The position numbers and the translations under genes are program-made. Below, piece after piece: positions 38,505 through 47,990 of a stretch of 64,000 nucleotides of DNA. Source of the stretch: Streptomyces sp. CB02261. Its GTDB lineage: Bacteria; Actinomycetota; Actinomycetes; Streptomycetales; Streptomycetaceae. The stretch spans positions 693,420 to 757,419 of the forward strand of contig NZ_LIVX01000002.1 of the NCBI RefSeq assembly GCF_001905665.1, in the 5' to 3' direction. The notes beneath the pieces are model-generated. The model had not been told where the DNA came from. It did no database searches and worked only from the letters and a program-made list of their open reading frames with translations. The number at the start of each line of letters is the position of its first letter. Within the stretch, counting starts at the first letter, position 1.

Positions 38505-39754
38505 GTGCCGCGCTCGCAGCCGCTCCGAGGTTCCGCGTGGCCGTCGCGCCGATGGGCAACCTGCGGCAGGGGCTCGTCGGCGCGAGCGGCTCGCTGAAGA
38601 ACCTGCGGGACGGGGCCCAGCGGGCGACGAGCGGTGTCGGCGCCCTCGCCACCGCCGCCCGCACCGCCGGCACCACCGTGCGCGCCCTCGGTCAGAACGC
38701 CTCCGGCGCCGCCACCGCCCTGACCGGGATCCGCCGGTCCACCGCCCCCGCCGGGGTCAAGCGGATCGGCACCGCCGCCGGCAAGGCCCGCACCGCCGCC
38801 CGCAGGATCGGCACCGGCGCCGGGGTCGTCCTCGGCCTGCTCCTGCCGCTGCTGCCCGTCACGGACGTCATCTCGACCCTGATGGGCACCTTCGGCACCG
38901 TCATGACCATCGCCTCGGTCGCCATGACAGGCATCAACGTCGCCATGCGGGCCAACCCGCTCGGCTTCCTCGTCGGCCTGATCGTGCCCATCGCCGCGTA
39001 CCTCATCGAACTGGCCGTCAACTCCGAGACCGGTCAGCGGATCATCCGGCAGGTCCTGCAGCAGGCCCTCAAGGGCTTCCAGGCGGTCTGGAAGTTCATC
39101 CAGCCGTTCATGAAGCTCCTCGGCGAGGCCGTGGGCACGTACGCCAAGGCGTACCTGACCGTCTTCAAGACCGCGCTCAAGATCGTCGGATCGGCCATCG
39201 GCGGGATCTCCAGGATCGGCTCCGCCGTCCGCTCCGCGTCGAACGCGCTGCGCGGTATCGCCTCGCGCACCCTCGGCGGCATCAAGAACGCCGTACGGCC
39301 GGTCGTCAGCTGGATCACCGACAGGATCCCCGGCTTCTTCCGCACCGCCAAGGACGCGGTGAGCAGGTCGTTGCGCGGCATCGGCGACCTGATCAAGGGC
39401 GCGCTGAGCACCGTGCTCGGGGTGGTCAAGGGACCGGTCAACGGTCTCATCGCCTTCGTCAACTGGATCATCGACGGGCTCAACAAGCTCAGCTTCGAGA
39501 TCCCCCTGACCGGCAAGAAGTTCGGCGTCGAACTCGACAAGCTCCCCATGCTCGCCGAGGGCGGCATCGTCTCCCCCGGAAACGCGGACGACTACCGCAT
39601 CGACTCGCTCTCCCAGCTGGAGACCCGCCGCGTCCCGGCCGTCGACGAGCCGTTGCCGAAGCCGCACCGCATCCGGGACTTCCACGAGGAGCCCGGCGCC
39701 GGCCCCCGGTCGACCGCCGAGGACCTCCTCTTCCTCGCGACCGCCGCCCGCTGA
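38501..39754 (+). CDS. Tape measure protein 2
   Basis: 417 residues starting in the overlap ATGA. A Gly/Ala/Arg-rich N-terminal helix, hydrophobic segments at about 105-170 (GVVLGLLLPLLPVTDVISTL, PLGFLVGLIVPIAAYLIELA), then VVKGPVNGLIAFVNWIIDGL and KFGVELDKLPMLAEGGIVSP, which line up with the end of tape measure 1. The presence of two such proteins in series is unusual. It is coupled to the preceding gene and precedes the tip genes by 117 bases. Confidence 0.8.
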   Translation: MSAALAAAPRFRVAVAPMGNLRQGLVGASGSLKNLRDGAQRATSGVGALATAARTAGTTVRALGQNASGAATALTGIRRSTAPAGVKRIGTAAGKARTAARRIGTGAGVVLGLLLPLLPVTDVISTLMGTFGTVMTIASVAMTGINVAMRANPLGFLVGLIVPIAAYLIELAVNSETGQRIIRQVLQQALKGFQAVWKFIQPFMKLLGEAVGTYAKAYLTVFKTALKIVGSAIGGISRIGSAVRSASNALRGIASRTLGGIKNAVRPVVSWITDRIPGFFRTAKDAVSRSLRGIGDLIKGALSTVLGVVKGPVNGLIAFVNWIIDGLNKLSFEIPLTGKKFGVELDKLPMLAEGGIVSPGNADDYRIDSLSQLETRRVPAVDEPLPKPHRIRDFHEEPGAGPRSTAEDLLFLATAAR

Positions 39755-39871
39755 CGCCCCGGGCCCCGGCCCGCTCCTCGGCCCGCGCGCCCCCGCGCCC
39801 CCGCCCCCCGAGCCGCGCCCGCCCGCCCGTCCGCCCACCGCCGACCCCATCCCAAGTGAGGTGACGGCCCC

Positions 39872-40795
39872 ATGGCCGAGACCACGACCCCGTACGCCGG
39901 AAACTCCTACACCGCCGACCTCGCGCCCGGCTCGCTCATCACCCAGGACGGGCAGATGCAGTGGGCCGGACTCCTCATCGGCCCCGGCACCCCCTTCGCC
40001 GTCGACAAGTCCGGCCTTTCGGGCTGGGAGGACCTGCCCGAGTACGACTCCTCCGACGCCGACCGACCCACCTCCCACGGCGCCTGGCCCGGCGCCCGGT
40101 ACGCCAAGCCGCGCAAGGTCGGCGGCACGATCGTGCTGATGCCGGAGTACGGCGGCACCGCGGGCGCCGTCCGCGCCCTGCGCCAGTCGCTCGCCCTGCT
40201 CGACGAGGAGCGGTGGCTCACCGTCCGGCTGCACGGCGAACTGCTCACCGTCCGCGCCCGGATCGCCCAGCGCGTGGTCCCGGCCGACCAGGGCTTCGCC
40301 ACCCAGGGCAGCTCCCGCATGTCGGTCCAGTGGCTGGCCGCCGACCCGCGCCGGTACGTCGTCAACGAGCAGACCGCCACGACCACTCCCCCGCAGCCCG
40401 AGTCGGGGCTCACCTGGCCGCTGACCTGGCCGCTCTCCTGGGGCCAGGCCAAGAGCACCGGCGACGCCGTCGTCGAGAACACCGGTTCCGCCCCGGTCCA
40501 CCCGGTCATCGTCTTCCGCGGCCCGTGCTCCATGCCGACCGTCACCGAGCGGGTCAGCAGGCGCCGGCTGCGGTACGCGATCGACCTGACCGCCGGCGAC
40601 GAACTGACCGTCGACACCCGCGCGGGCACGGTCATGCTCAACAACTCCGCCTCCCGCCTGCACACCGCGATGGCCGACTCCACCCCGGAAGAGCTGTTCG
40701 TGCTCGACCCCGGTCGCGCCGACCTGTCCTTCCGGCCGGAATCGGGCACCGAGGCCGCGCTGATGACCGTGCGCTGGCGCAGCGCCGAGTGGTGA
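39872..40795 (+). CDS. Distal tail protein (Dit-like)
   Basis: 307 residues. LITQDGQMQWAGLLIGPGTP and SGLSGWEDLPEYDSSDADRP followed by a DPRRYVV region match siphovirus phage-tail family proteins that form the ring below the tube. A C-terminal beta domain (HPVIVFRGPCSMPTV, ELTVDTRAGTVMLNNSASRL) is typical. Its position right after the tape measures is the standard Dit slot. Confidence 0.75.
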   Translation: MAETTTPYAGNSYTADLAPGSLITQDGQMQWAGLLIGPGTPFAVDKSGLSGWEDLPEYDSSDADRPTSHGAWPGARYAKPRKVGGTIVLMPEYGGTAGAVRALRQSLALLDEERWLTVRLHGELLTVRARIAQRVVPADQGFATQGSSRMSVQWLAADPRRYVVNEQTATTTPPQPESGLTWPLTWPLSWGQAKSTGDAVVENTGSAPVHPVIVFRGPCSMPTVTERVSRRRLRYAIDLTAGDELTVDTRAGTVMLNNSASRLHTAMADSTPEELFVLDPGRADLSFRPESGTEAALMTVRWRSAEW

Positions 40796-40817
40796 CGAGG
40801 AGCCACCGGCCGTCCCC

Positions 40818-40856
40818 CGCCGGCCGCCGGACGCCCCCGGGTGCCGGCGGCCGGCG
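40818..40856 (+). other. GC hairpin before the receptor-binding genes
   Basis: 13-bp perfect arms (40818-40830 and 40844-40856) with no U-run, in the 140-base gap between the Dit-like gene and the first paralogue. It may regulate read-through or mark a recombination junction. Confidence 0.4.
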
Positions 40857-40935
40857 GCGGTTCCTCCGCACCCGCCCACGAACCACCCGGCCCGCGCCGA
40901 CCACCCCGGCCCGACCCCCTTCGGAGAGGTGACCC

Positions 40936-42129
40936 ATGACCGTACGCGCCGCTTGGCTCCAGTCCACCGGCCAGACCCGCGAGGACACCCGCCTGACCCT
41001 CGCCGCCCTGCTCACCCCCAGCGGCCAGAGCCCCGACGAGACCCCGCTGCGCTCGCGCGCGGGCATCGTCCCGGGCGGTTTCGCGCTGACCGGCAGCGCG
41101 CCCATGCAGGCCACCATCGGCACCGGCCGCGCGATCGTCCAGGGCGACGACACCGCCCAGGGCGCCTACCTCGTCGCCGTCACCGCCCCGGAGAGCTTCA
41201 CGCTCACGGACGGCAACCCGCAGTACGACCGGATCGACCTGATCGAACTGGCCGTGCTCGACGACACCTACGACCGTTCGGGCGCCACGCAGGCGGTCGT
41301 GCGGCTCGTCGAGGGCACCCCCGAGGCCACGCCCGCCGTCCCGCCCAGCGGGCCCGGCAGCACGATCCCGCTCTACACGATCCGGGTCCCGAAGGGCACC
41401 TCGGCCGGCACCGGCGGCGTTCTCTGGTCCACCGCCGTCACCACCCAGCACTGGCCGGCCGTCGCGCTCGGGGGCATCATGCCCGCCAGCGGCTTCAAGG
41501 GCGCCTACGCCGGCCAGTACCGGGACACGGCGGGCCTCCTCCAGCGCTGGGACGGCACGAACTGGGTCTCGTACCCCAAGGCCGTCGGCGGCATCGCCCC
41601 GAGCAGCACGTCCGCCGGCAGCTACACCGGCCAGTACCGGGACAACGGCGGCGGACTGCAGCGCTGGAACGGTTCCGCCTGGCAGTACGTCCAGGGCGCC
41701 TCGACCGTGCTGTTCAGCGCCACGCAGTGGCTGACCGCCCAGGCCCAGAGCGTCGCCCCCAACACCTGGACCGTCCTCAGCCTGCCGACCGTCGAGGTCG
41801 ACGACGCCGCCGCCTGGACCACGAACACCACCTACGTCGCGCCGCGCACCGGCTGGTGGCGCATCTCCGCTCACGCCACCTGGGCCAACGACTCCCAGAC
41901 CGGCATGCGCGGCGCCCGGGTCGTGGTCGGCGGCGTCGGACAGTCCCGGCTGACCTGGCTCACCCCCGCCGGCAACGGCGCCATCTCCGTGGGCGGCGGC
42001 GGCGTGATCCGGCTCGTGGCCGGCGAGACCCTCCAGCTCGCCGGCTTCCACAACCACACCGCGGCGATCAAGACCCTCGGCGGCTCGGGCTACGCCTGCA
42101 GCCTCACCGCCGAGTGGGTCAAGTCCTGA
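40936..42129 (+). CDS. Receptor-binding tail protein, paralogue A
   Basis: 397 residues. The N-terminal module (1-185) starts WLQSTGQTREDTRLTLAALL and attaches to the tip. Residues about 190-255 hold two GQYRD...LQRWDG repeats. The C-terminal 140 residues form a Gly/Ala-rich beta domain with TGWWRISAHATWANDSQTGM, reminiscent of C1q/TNF jelly rolls. It shares its first 255 residues with the two genes that follow but not the C-terminus, as expected of target-binding proteins. Confidence 0.75.
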   Translation: MTVRAAWLQSTGQTREDTRLTLAALLTPSGQSPDETPLRSRAGIVPGGFALTGSAPMQATIGTGRAIVQGDDTAQGAYLVAVTAPESFTLTDGNPQYDRIDLIELAVLDDTYDRSGATQAVVRLVEGTPEATPAVPPSGPGSTIPLYTIRVPKGTSAGTGGVLWSTAVTTQHWPAVALGGIMPASGFKGAYAGQYRDTAGLLQRWDGTNWVSYPKAVGGIAPSSTSAGSYTGQYRDNGGGLQRWNGSAWQYVQGASTVLFSATQWLTAQAQSVAPNTWTVLSLPTVEVDDAAAWTTNTTYVAPRTGWWRISAHATWANDSQTGMRGARVVVGGVGQSRLTWLTPAGNGAISVGGGGVIRLVAGETLQLAGFHNHTAAIKTLGGSGYACSLTAEWVKS

Positions 42130-42178
42130 CGCCCCCGCCCGCCGCACCGCCCCTCGACCCCTCGAACGGAGAAATCCC

Positions 42179-43369
42179 ATGAACCTGCGCAGCAGCTGGG
42201 TCGCCGAGACCGGCCAGACCCGCGAGGACACCCGGCTCACCCAGACCGGTGTCACCACCATGACCAACCCCGTCCAGGTCCGCTCCGGCGTCCTGCCCGG
42301 CTCGTACGGCGGCCAGTACCGGCTCTCCGGCTTCTGGACCTTCGGCTCCGCCGCCATGTCGGCGACCGTGTCCGAGGGCCGGGCCGTCATCCAGGGCGAG
42401 ATCTCCCAGGGCGTCTTCCCGGTGACCCTGCCGGCCTCCCAGGTCGTGACCTTCGCGCCGGGCAACGCCACGTACAACCGCATCGACCTGCTCGTCCTGA
42501 GGATCTACGACAAGCTCTACGACGGCGGGACGCGCACCGAAGCGGTCCTCGAGATCATCCAGGGCGCGGCCGAGCAGGCCCCGAAGGTCCCGGTCGTCCC
42601 GCCGCGCTGCCTCCCGCTGTACGAGGTGACCGTCCCCGCCGGTGCCAGCGCGGGCAACGGCGGCATCCCGTGGAACAGCTCGCTCAAGGACCTGCGGACC
42701 CCGGTCGTGGCCCTCGGCGGCATCCTCCCGGTCGAGGGCGCGTCCCTGCCGGGCGCCTACCCCGGCCAGTACCAGGACGCGGGCGGCGCAATCCAGCGCT
42801 GGGACGGCGGCGCCTGGGTGTCGTACCCGTCGGCGCTCGGCGGCATCATCCCGTCGTCCGCCTCCACCACGCCGGCCAGCTACACCGGCCAGTACCGCGA
42901 CTCGCCGGAAGGCCGCCTCCAGCGCTGGAACGGCTCCGCCTGGGTGCCGGTCGTGCCGGGACCGTACTTCGTCGACAACCGCGACTACGGCGACACCACG
43001 TCGACCGCGTACACCTCGACGCTCGCGGGCCGCACCACCAACCCGCTCACGCTCTCCTTCGTGGCCCCGCCGTCGAAGGCGGTCGTCATCAGCTTCGGCT
43101 GCAAGCTGAGGTCGGGCAGCCCGGACCACTACGCGTACATGGCGCTCAAGCTCACCCAGGGCGCCACGGTCGTCAGCGACCTCGAGGACGACTACGCGAC
43201 GATCGCCTCCAGCCAGAACATGGTCTCGGTGTCCAGCACGTACCGCCAGTCGAATCTGACCCCGGGCGCGACGTACACGCTCACGGCCTTCTTCCGGATC
43301 ATCGCCAACACCCTCGGTCTCAAGGGCGGCTTCGACAACACCTTCATCAAGGTCGACCCGCTGCCGTAG
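42179..43369 (+). CDS. Receptor-binding tail protein, paralogue B
   Basis: 396 residues. Same start (WVAETGQTREDTRLTQTGVT) and same paired repeats (AYPGQYQDAGGAIQRWDG, SYTGQYRDSPEGRLQRWNG) as paralogue A. The C-terminal region is different, with YFVDNRDYGDTTSTAYTSTL and LSFVAPPSKAVVISFGCKL, a likely jelly-roll lectin-like fold. An independent ribosome binding site (GGAG) precedes it. Confidence 0.75.
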   Translation: MNLRSSWVAETGQTREDTRLTQTGVTTMTNPVQVRSGVLPGSYGGQYRLSGFWTFGSAAMSATVSEGRAVIQGEISQGVFPVTLPASQVVTFAPGNATYNRIDLLVLRIYDKLYDGGTRTEAVLEIIQGAAEQAPKVPVVPPRCLPLYEVTVPAGASAGNGGIPWNSSLKDLRTPVVALGGILPVEGASLPGAYPGQYQDAGGAIQRWDGGAWVSYPSALGGIIPSSASTTPASYTGQYRDSPEGRLQRWNGSAWVPVVPGPYFVDNRDYGDTTSTAYTSTLAGRTTNPLTLSFVAPPSKAVVISFGCKLRSGSPDHYAYMALKLTQGATVVSDLEDDYATIASSQNMVSVSSTYRQSNLTPGATYTLTAFFRIIANTLGLKGGFDNTFIKVDPLP

Positions 43370-43400
43370 TCCGGAACCACTGAATCGACAGGAGAGAACC

Positions 43401-44534
43401 ATGGCACTGCGCAGCGGCTGGCTCCCGCCGACCGGGCAGACCCGTGTCACCACCCGCCTCACCGCCCACGGCGCCACCACGCCGGTCAACCCGCTCGCCT
43501 CACGCTCCGGCATCCTGCCCGGCACGGTCGACGGCAAGCACCGGGTCGGCGGCCTCTGGCTGAGCGGCAGCGGACCCATGAGCGCGACCGTCTACGCCGG
43601 GCGCGCCGTCGTCCAGGGCCCGAACGCCCAGGGCGCCTACCCCGTCACCCTCGACGCGGACACCGTCCTCACCTTCGGCGACGGCGACCCGCTCAATCCG
43701 CGCGTCGACCTCGTCGTCCTGCGCGTGTACGACGACGAGTTCGACAACTCGACCAGGAGCGAAGCCGCCCTGGAGGTCATCAAGGGCGAACCGAAGGCGG
43801 TACCGACCGCCCCGGCCGCCCCCGCGCTCTCCCTCCCCCTCTTCTCGGTCAGGGTGGAGAAGCAGACCTCGGCCGGCACCGGCGGCATCGCCTGGGCCGG
43901 CGCCGTCACCGACCTGCGGACCACGCTCGTCGGCGTGGGCGGCATCCTGCCCGTCTACAACAACGCCGGTGTGCCCGGCGCGTACCCCGGCCAGTACCAG
44001 GACAACGACAACGCGCACTACCTCCAGCGCTGGGACGGCAACGGCTGGGTCGCGTACCCGAAGGAGATCGGCGGCGTCGTCCCCAACGCCACGCTCACCA
44101 CCGGCAGCTACACCGGCCAGTTCCGCGACAACGCCGGGACCCTCCAGCGGTGGAACGGCACCTCCTGGACCAACTACCAGCCGCCGGTCGAGGTGGAGAC
44201 CACCACCAGCGGCGCGACCGCGCTGCCCGGCTGGACGGTGGTGGCCTTCTCCGCCCGGCGCTCCCGGGGCCTCGCGACCGTCCTCGTCACCGTCACCCGC
44301 AACGGCGCCACCATCAACGTCGACGGCGCGGGCAACTTCAACGACGAGGCGCTCTGCACCCTGCCCGCCGGCTGGCGCCCGGCGATGGACTACGAGGCCT
44401 CCGCCTGCGACGGCTTCGGCAACGGCGGCGGCTACATCTCGCCCAGCGGGCAGGTCAACCTGCGCACCTGGTCGTCCAACGGCGCCCTCGTCGGCGGCCG
44501 GAACATCCGCATCGCCGCTACCTACGTCCTGTAA
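43401..44534 (+). CDS. Receptor-binding tail protein, paralogue C
   Basis: 377 residues. N-terminus WLPPTGQTRVTTRLTAHGAT and paired repeats (YPGQYQDNDNAHYLQRWDG, SYTGQFRDNAGTLQRWNG) as in A and B; its own GGAGAG box. The C-terminal domain is again distinct, with AFSARRSRGLATVLVTVTRN and a Gly/Asn-rich turn (GNGGGYISPSGQVNLRTW). Three complete copies side by side imply several alternative or co-assembled tips. Confidence 0.75.
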   Translation: MALRSGWLPPTGQTRVTTRLTAHGATTPVNPLASRSGILPGTVDGKHRVGGLWLSGSGPMSATVYAGRAVVQGPNAQGAYPVTLDADTVLTFGDGDPLNPRVDLVVLRVYDDEFDNSTRSEAALEVIKGEPKAVPTAPAAPALSLPLFSVRVEKQTSAGTGGIAWAGAVTDLRTTLVGVGGILPVYNNAGVPGAYPGQYQDNDNAHYLQRWDGNGWVAYPKEIGGVVPNATLTTGSYTGQFRDNAGTLQRWNGTSWTNYQPPVEVETTTSGATALPGWTVVAFSARRSRGLATVLVTVTRNGATINVDGAGNFNDEALCTLPAGWRPAMDYEASACDGFGNGGGYISPSGQVNLRTWSSNGALVGGRNIRIAATYVL

Positions 44535-44546
44535 GGGGGCCGTCCC

Positions 44547-45659
44547 ATGGCACTCGACACGCCCTACCGGGCCATCTTCTGCGACCTCATGAGCGACACG
44601 GCCCTCGACATCCTGCCCGTGCGGGACGTCTCGTTCGAGGACTACATCGGCCGGGCAGGCTCCCTGTCCGGCACCGTCCCCATCCCCGACCGCGCGATCG
44701 CCGAGCGGGCCCACCAGATCAAGCCGGGCCGCACCACGGTCTACCTGGAGCGCGGCGGAGACCTGTGGTGGGGCGGCATCGTCTGGACCACCAACCTGCA
44801 GAGCAGCGACCGGGGCGTGGTGACCCTGGGCATCCAGGCGTCCACCTTCGACTCCTACGCGGCCCGCCGGCGCATCCGCACGAACGACTTCGCGACGCGG
44901 TTCACCCAGCCGACGGACCAGTACGTCATCGCCCGCGAGCTCTGGAAGAGCCTGTCGGACGGCCTGGGCGAGAGCAGGATCGACGAGGGTGACGAGAACG
45001 TGGTGTCCGGTGTGTCCCGGACGGCCTCCTGGCGGTACGGCGACGAGACCGTCTACCAGGAGGCCCTCGACCAGCTCGGTTCGCAGAAGGACGGCTTCGA
45101 GTACCAGATCCTCGTCTACCGCGACCCGGACGACGGCAAGCGGATCCGCGAGCTCCGGCTCGGCTCGCCCATCAGCAACGGCGCCACCGACATGATCTTC
45201 GACCGGCCCGGCACGATCCTGTCGTACTCCCTTCCGGACGACGCCACCCGCGGCGGCACCGTGGCCATGGCCCGCGGCGCCTCCACCAACAGCAACGCCG
45301 GCGCCGAGTCCAGGCCGACCCTGTCCGACCTCTACGAGCCGACGGATCCGCTCCCGGACACCTGGCCCCTCCTCGACCTGTCCTCGGACCACAACGACGT
45401 CAGCGACAAGGCCACCCTGAACTCGCTCGCCCAGGCCGCCGTCAACGAGGCGTCCGGCCATGTGCAGATCCCGGAGATCAGCATCCGGCTCGGCGGGATC
45501 GTCCCCCCGGCGCTCCTCGGCCGCACCGCCCGCATCCGCATCACCGACGAATGGCACCCGACGGGCCTCGACGCCCGCTACCGCATCGTCGGCGTCAAGG
45601 TCAGGCCGGCCGAACGCGGCCGCCCCGACACGGCCGAACTCGCACTTGAGAGGACCTGA
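44547..45659 (+). CDS. Tail hub/tip protein (Gp37-like)
   Basis: 370 residues. LDILPVRDVSFEDYIGRAGS, the RGGDLWWGGIVWTTNLQSSD block and a final RTARIRITDEWHPTGLDARY resemble siphovirus hub proteins such as the Gp37-like family of actinophages, related in position to Tal. It would close the tube and carry the receptor-binding proteins. Its stop overlaps the next ATG by one base. Confidence 0.7.
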   Translation: MALDTPYRAIFCDLMSDTALDILPVRDVSFEDYIGRAGSLSGTVPIPDRAIAERAHQIKPGRTTVYLERGGDLWWGGIVWTTNLQSSDRGVVTLGIQASTFDSYAARRRIRTNDFATRFTQPTDQYVIARELWKSLSDGLGESRIDEGDENVVSGVSRTASWRYGDETVYQEALDQLGSQKDGFEYQILVYRDPDDGKRIRELRLGSPISNGATDMIFDRPGTILSYSLPDDATRGGTVAMARGASTNSNAGAESRPTLSDLYEPTDPLPDTWPLLDLSSDHNDVSDKATLNSLAQAAVNEASGHVQIPEISIRLGGIVPPALLGRTARIRITDEWHPTGLDARYRIVGVKVRPAERGRPDTAELALERT

Positions 45660-46237
45660 TGGCACTGCTGCCCGAGGACATCATCGACCGGCTGATCCAG
45701 ATGGAGCGCCGGATCCAGGCCCTGTCCACAGCGGTCAACACCCGGCCCCTCATCAACGAGATCCGCCCCGACCCCGACCGGCCGCAGCCCACCAAACCGG
45801 TCCTCCGGATCTTCGACGCCTACAACCACGAGCTGTTCGCCGACGACATGGCGACCGGCGGCCTCGCCCGGCCGTGGCTCCAGCTGATGCCGCCGGTGGA
45901 CCACCTGAAGGAAGCGAAGTGGCCGTCCACCACGAGCACGACCTTCACCGCCATCGCCCAGTCCTTCAACCCGGTCTGGCAGCCCAAGATGCGTCTCGCG
46001 ATGTACACGAAGGTGTCCAGCGGCGCGACCGGCCAGGTGCAGGTCATGGTCGACGGCGTGCAGTTCGGCCCGACCGTCGCCGCGGGACAGACCTTCGACC
46101 ACACCGGTCCGCTGCCGTTCGTCGACTTCGCGACCAAGTTCGGCAAGGTCATGACCGTCGAGATCCACGCCAGGATCGCCAGCGGCACCGGCACGGTCTA
46201 CGCCCAGCCCGTCAGCATGTTCGGCACCCAGACCTGA
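45659..46237 (+). CDS. Minor tail protein
   Basis: 192 residues starting in the TGATG overlap. A short N-terminal coiled coil (IDRLIQMERRIQALSTAV) is followed by a beta-rich domain with QSFNPVWQPKMRLAMYTKVS. The pattern suggests a trimeric tip or fibre protein. I cannot name a family. Confidence 0.65.
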   Translation: MALLPEDIIDRLIQMERRIQALSTAVNTRPLINEIRPDPDRPQPTKPVLRIFDAYNHELFADDMATGGLARPWLQLMPPVDHLKEAKWPSTTSTTFTAIAQSFNPVWQPKMRLAMYTKVSSGATGQVQVMVDGVQFGPTVAAGQTFDHTGPLPFVDFATKFGKVMTVEIHARIASGTGTVYAQPVSMFGTQT

Positions 46238-46257
46238 GCCCGCGAGGAGCACCCCAC

Positions 46258-46680
46258 GTGAACATCGACCCCACCCAGCCCTGGGGCCTGGCCATCGACT
46301 ACGCCGGCCGGGCCACCGTCGTCGAGAACGGCCACACCCTCTCCGTACGCGTCTACGACAACAGCCTCGGGTACACCCTGGAACGCGACCCGTTCACCGG
46401 CCAGTACCCGTCGGTGCAGATCACCGCCGAGTTCGCCAAGACCGGCAGCAACGGCGAAGCCACCCTCCGCGGCCACGGTCTCGCCGTCGTCGAGGCGAAG
46501 GACGGCGTCCCCGCCGTGCCCGACCCGACCGCCGTTCAGCGGGCCGTCGCCGCCGCGCTCGCCGACTTCGAGACCCGCCGCTCCGCCTACGCCGAACTGT
46601 GCGCGACCTGGGCCCCGCCGCCGGAACCCGAGCCCACCCCGGAGCCCGAACCGACTCCGGAGCCGACACCCACCCCGTAG
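46258..46680 (+). CDS. Small tail-associated protein with Pro/Glu/Thr tail
   Basis: 140 residues from GTG at 46258 with GAGGAG upstream. A beta-rich N-terminus (TQPWGLAIDYAGRATVVENG) leads to a helix and a PEPTPEPEPT low-complexity end. Position between minor tail and lysis genes suggests a minor structural role; function unknown. Confidence 0.65.
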   Translation: MNIDPTQPWGLAIDYAGRATVVENGHTLSVRVYDNSLGYTLERDPFTGQYPSVQITAEFAKTGSNGEATLRGHGLAVVEAKDGVPAVPDPTAVQRAVAAALADFETRRSAYAELCATWAPPPEPEPTPEPEPTPEPTPTP

Positions 46681-46803
46681 AACCGCAGCCGGCGCCCGCA
46701 CCCCGGCCCCATAGGACCCGCACCCGAGGGCAGCACGCCCCCGCCCGTACGCCCCGCCCCGCGCCCCCACGGCCGGGGCTCTCGCATGTCTGGAGGACAA
46801 CCG

Positions 46804-47715
46804 ATGGCCACTCCCCTCCCCGCGGACCGGCTCGTCGCCGCGCTCCGCGCCGAAGGCGTCACCGTCGTCGAACACCCCGGCTGGCGCTCCCGCAACCGCA
46901 ACCACACCGGCGCCTGGGGACCGGTCACCGGCGTGATGATCCACCACACCGTCAGCACCGGCACCGCCTCCTCCGTCGAGCTCTGCTTCCACGGCTACGA
47001 GGGCCTGCCCGGACCGCTCTGCCACGGCGTCATCGCCAAGGACGGCACCGTCCACCTCGTCGGCAACGGCCGCGCCAACCACGCCGGCGGCGGAGACCCG
47101 TCCGTCCTCCAGGCCGTGATCACCGAGACGTACGGCGACCGGCCCCCCGCCCCGCGCGTCCACCAGGGCAGCCCCGGAGCCGTCGACGGCAACTCCCGCT
47201 TCTACGGCTTCGAGTGCGTCAACCTCGGCGACGGCCGCGACCCCTGGCCGGCCGCCCAGCTCGACGCGGTCGAACGGGTCTCCGCCGCGCTGTGCCGGGC
47301 CCACGGCTGGGGCGCCAGGTCCGTCATCGGCCACCTGGAGTGGTCCGACTGGAAGAGCGACCCCAAGGGCTTCGGCATGCCAGCCCTCCGCGGCCGCGTC
47401 CGGACCCGGCTCGCCAAGACCCCCGCCAAGCCCGCCCCCGGCGCCGGAAAGCCGACCGCTCCTCGCCTCCAGCCGTTCCCGGGCACCTCGTTCTTCCGCA
47501 AGGAGACGAGCTCCCCGGTCATCACGGCCATGGGCCGCCGCCTCGTCGCCGAGGGCTGCTCCGCGTACACCGTGGGCCCGGGCCCCCGCTGGGGCGAGGC
47601 CGACCGGCTCAGCTACGCGAAGTGGCAGCGCAAGCTCGGCTTCCGCGGCTCCGACGCCGACGGCGTCCCCGGCGCCGTCTCCTGGAACGCGCTGAAGGTC
47701 CCGTACGCGAAGTAG
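46804..47715 (+). CDS. N-acetylmuramoyl-L-alanine amidase (endolysin)
   Basis: 303 residues from MATPLPADRLVAALRAEGVT, with GGAGG upstream; an in-frame ATG six codons earlier is possible. It is an Amidase_2 enzyme: MIHHTV (His47/48), NHAGGG, and GHLEWSDWKSDP provide the zinc site. It cuts the bond between muramic acid and L-Ala. The C-terminal 75 residues (SYAKWQRKLGFRGSDADGVP) are a peptidoglycan-binding-like domain. No signal peptide, so it needs the holin. Confidence 0.9.
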   Translation: MATPLPADRLVAALRAEGVTVVEHPGWRSRNRNHTGAWGPVTGVMIHHTVSTGTASSVELCFHGYEGLPGPLCHGVIAKDGTVHLVGNGRANHAGGGDPSVLQAVITETYGDRPPAPRVHQGSPGAVDGNSRFYGFECVNLGDGRDPWPAAQLDAVERVSAALCRAHGWGARSVIGHLEWSDWKSDPKGFGMPALRGRVRTRLAKTPAKPAPGAGKPTAPRLQPFPGTSFFRKETSSPVITAMGRRLVAEGCSAYTVGPGPRWGEADRLSYAKWQRKLGFRGSDADGVPGAVSWNALKVPYAK

Positions 47716-47750
47716 GCACCCGCCCGCCCGCACCACAAGGAGTTCCCCCG

Positions 47751-47990
47751 ATGTCCGATGCCGCCAAGCGCACGGCCCGCACCGTCCTCCAGTCCGCCGT
47801 CGGCATCGCCGTCGTGCTCCCCGCCCTCGTCGACGCCTCCGGCCTCCCCGAGACCCTCCCCTGGGTCGCCGGGGCGCTGGCCGTCGCCGGCGGTCTCACC
47901 CGGGTGATGGCCCTGGACGCGGTGCAGCACCTGCTGCCGTCCTGGCTCCGCAGCACCCCGGCCCCGGGCGGTGCCGATGACCGAGCCTGA
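47751..47990 (+). CDS. Holin-like membrane protein
   Basis: 79 residues, AAGGAG upstream. Two hydrophobic segments, VLQSAVGIAVVLPALVDAS and LPWVAGALAVAGGLTRVMAL, separated by a short loop, followed by a charged C-terminus. Size and place after the amidase fit a small holin that permits lysis. It overlaps the next gene by 14 bases. Confidence 0.75.
   Translation: MSDAAKRTARTVLQSAVGIAVVLPALVDASGLPETLPWVAGALAVAGGLTRVMALDAVQHLLPSWLRSTPAPGGADDRA

Noticed and set aside
38420..42483. Large minus-strand frames over tail genes
   Set aside because: They overlap convincing tape-measure, Dit and receptor-binding genes and lack start signals.
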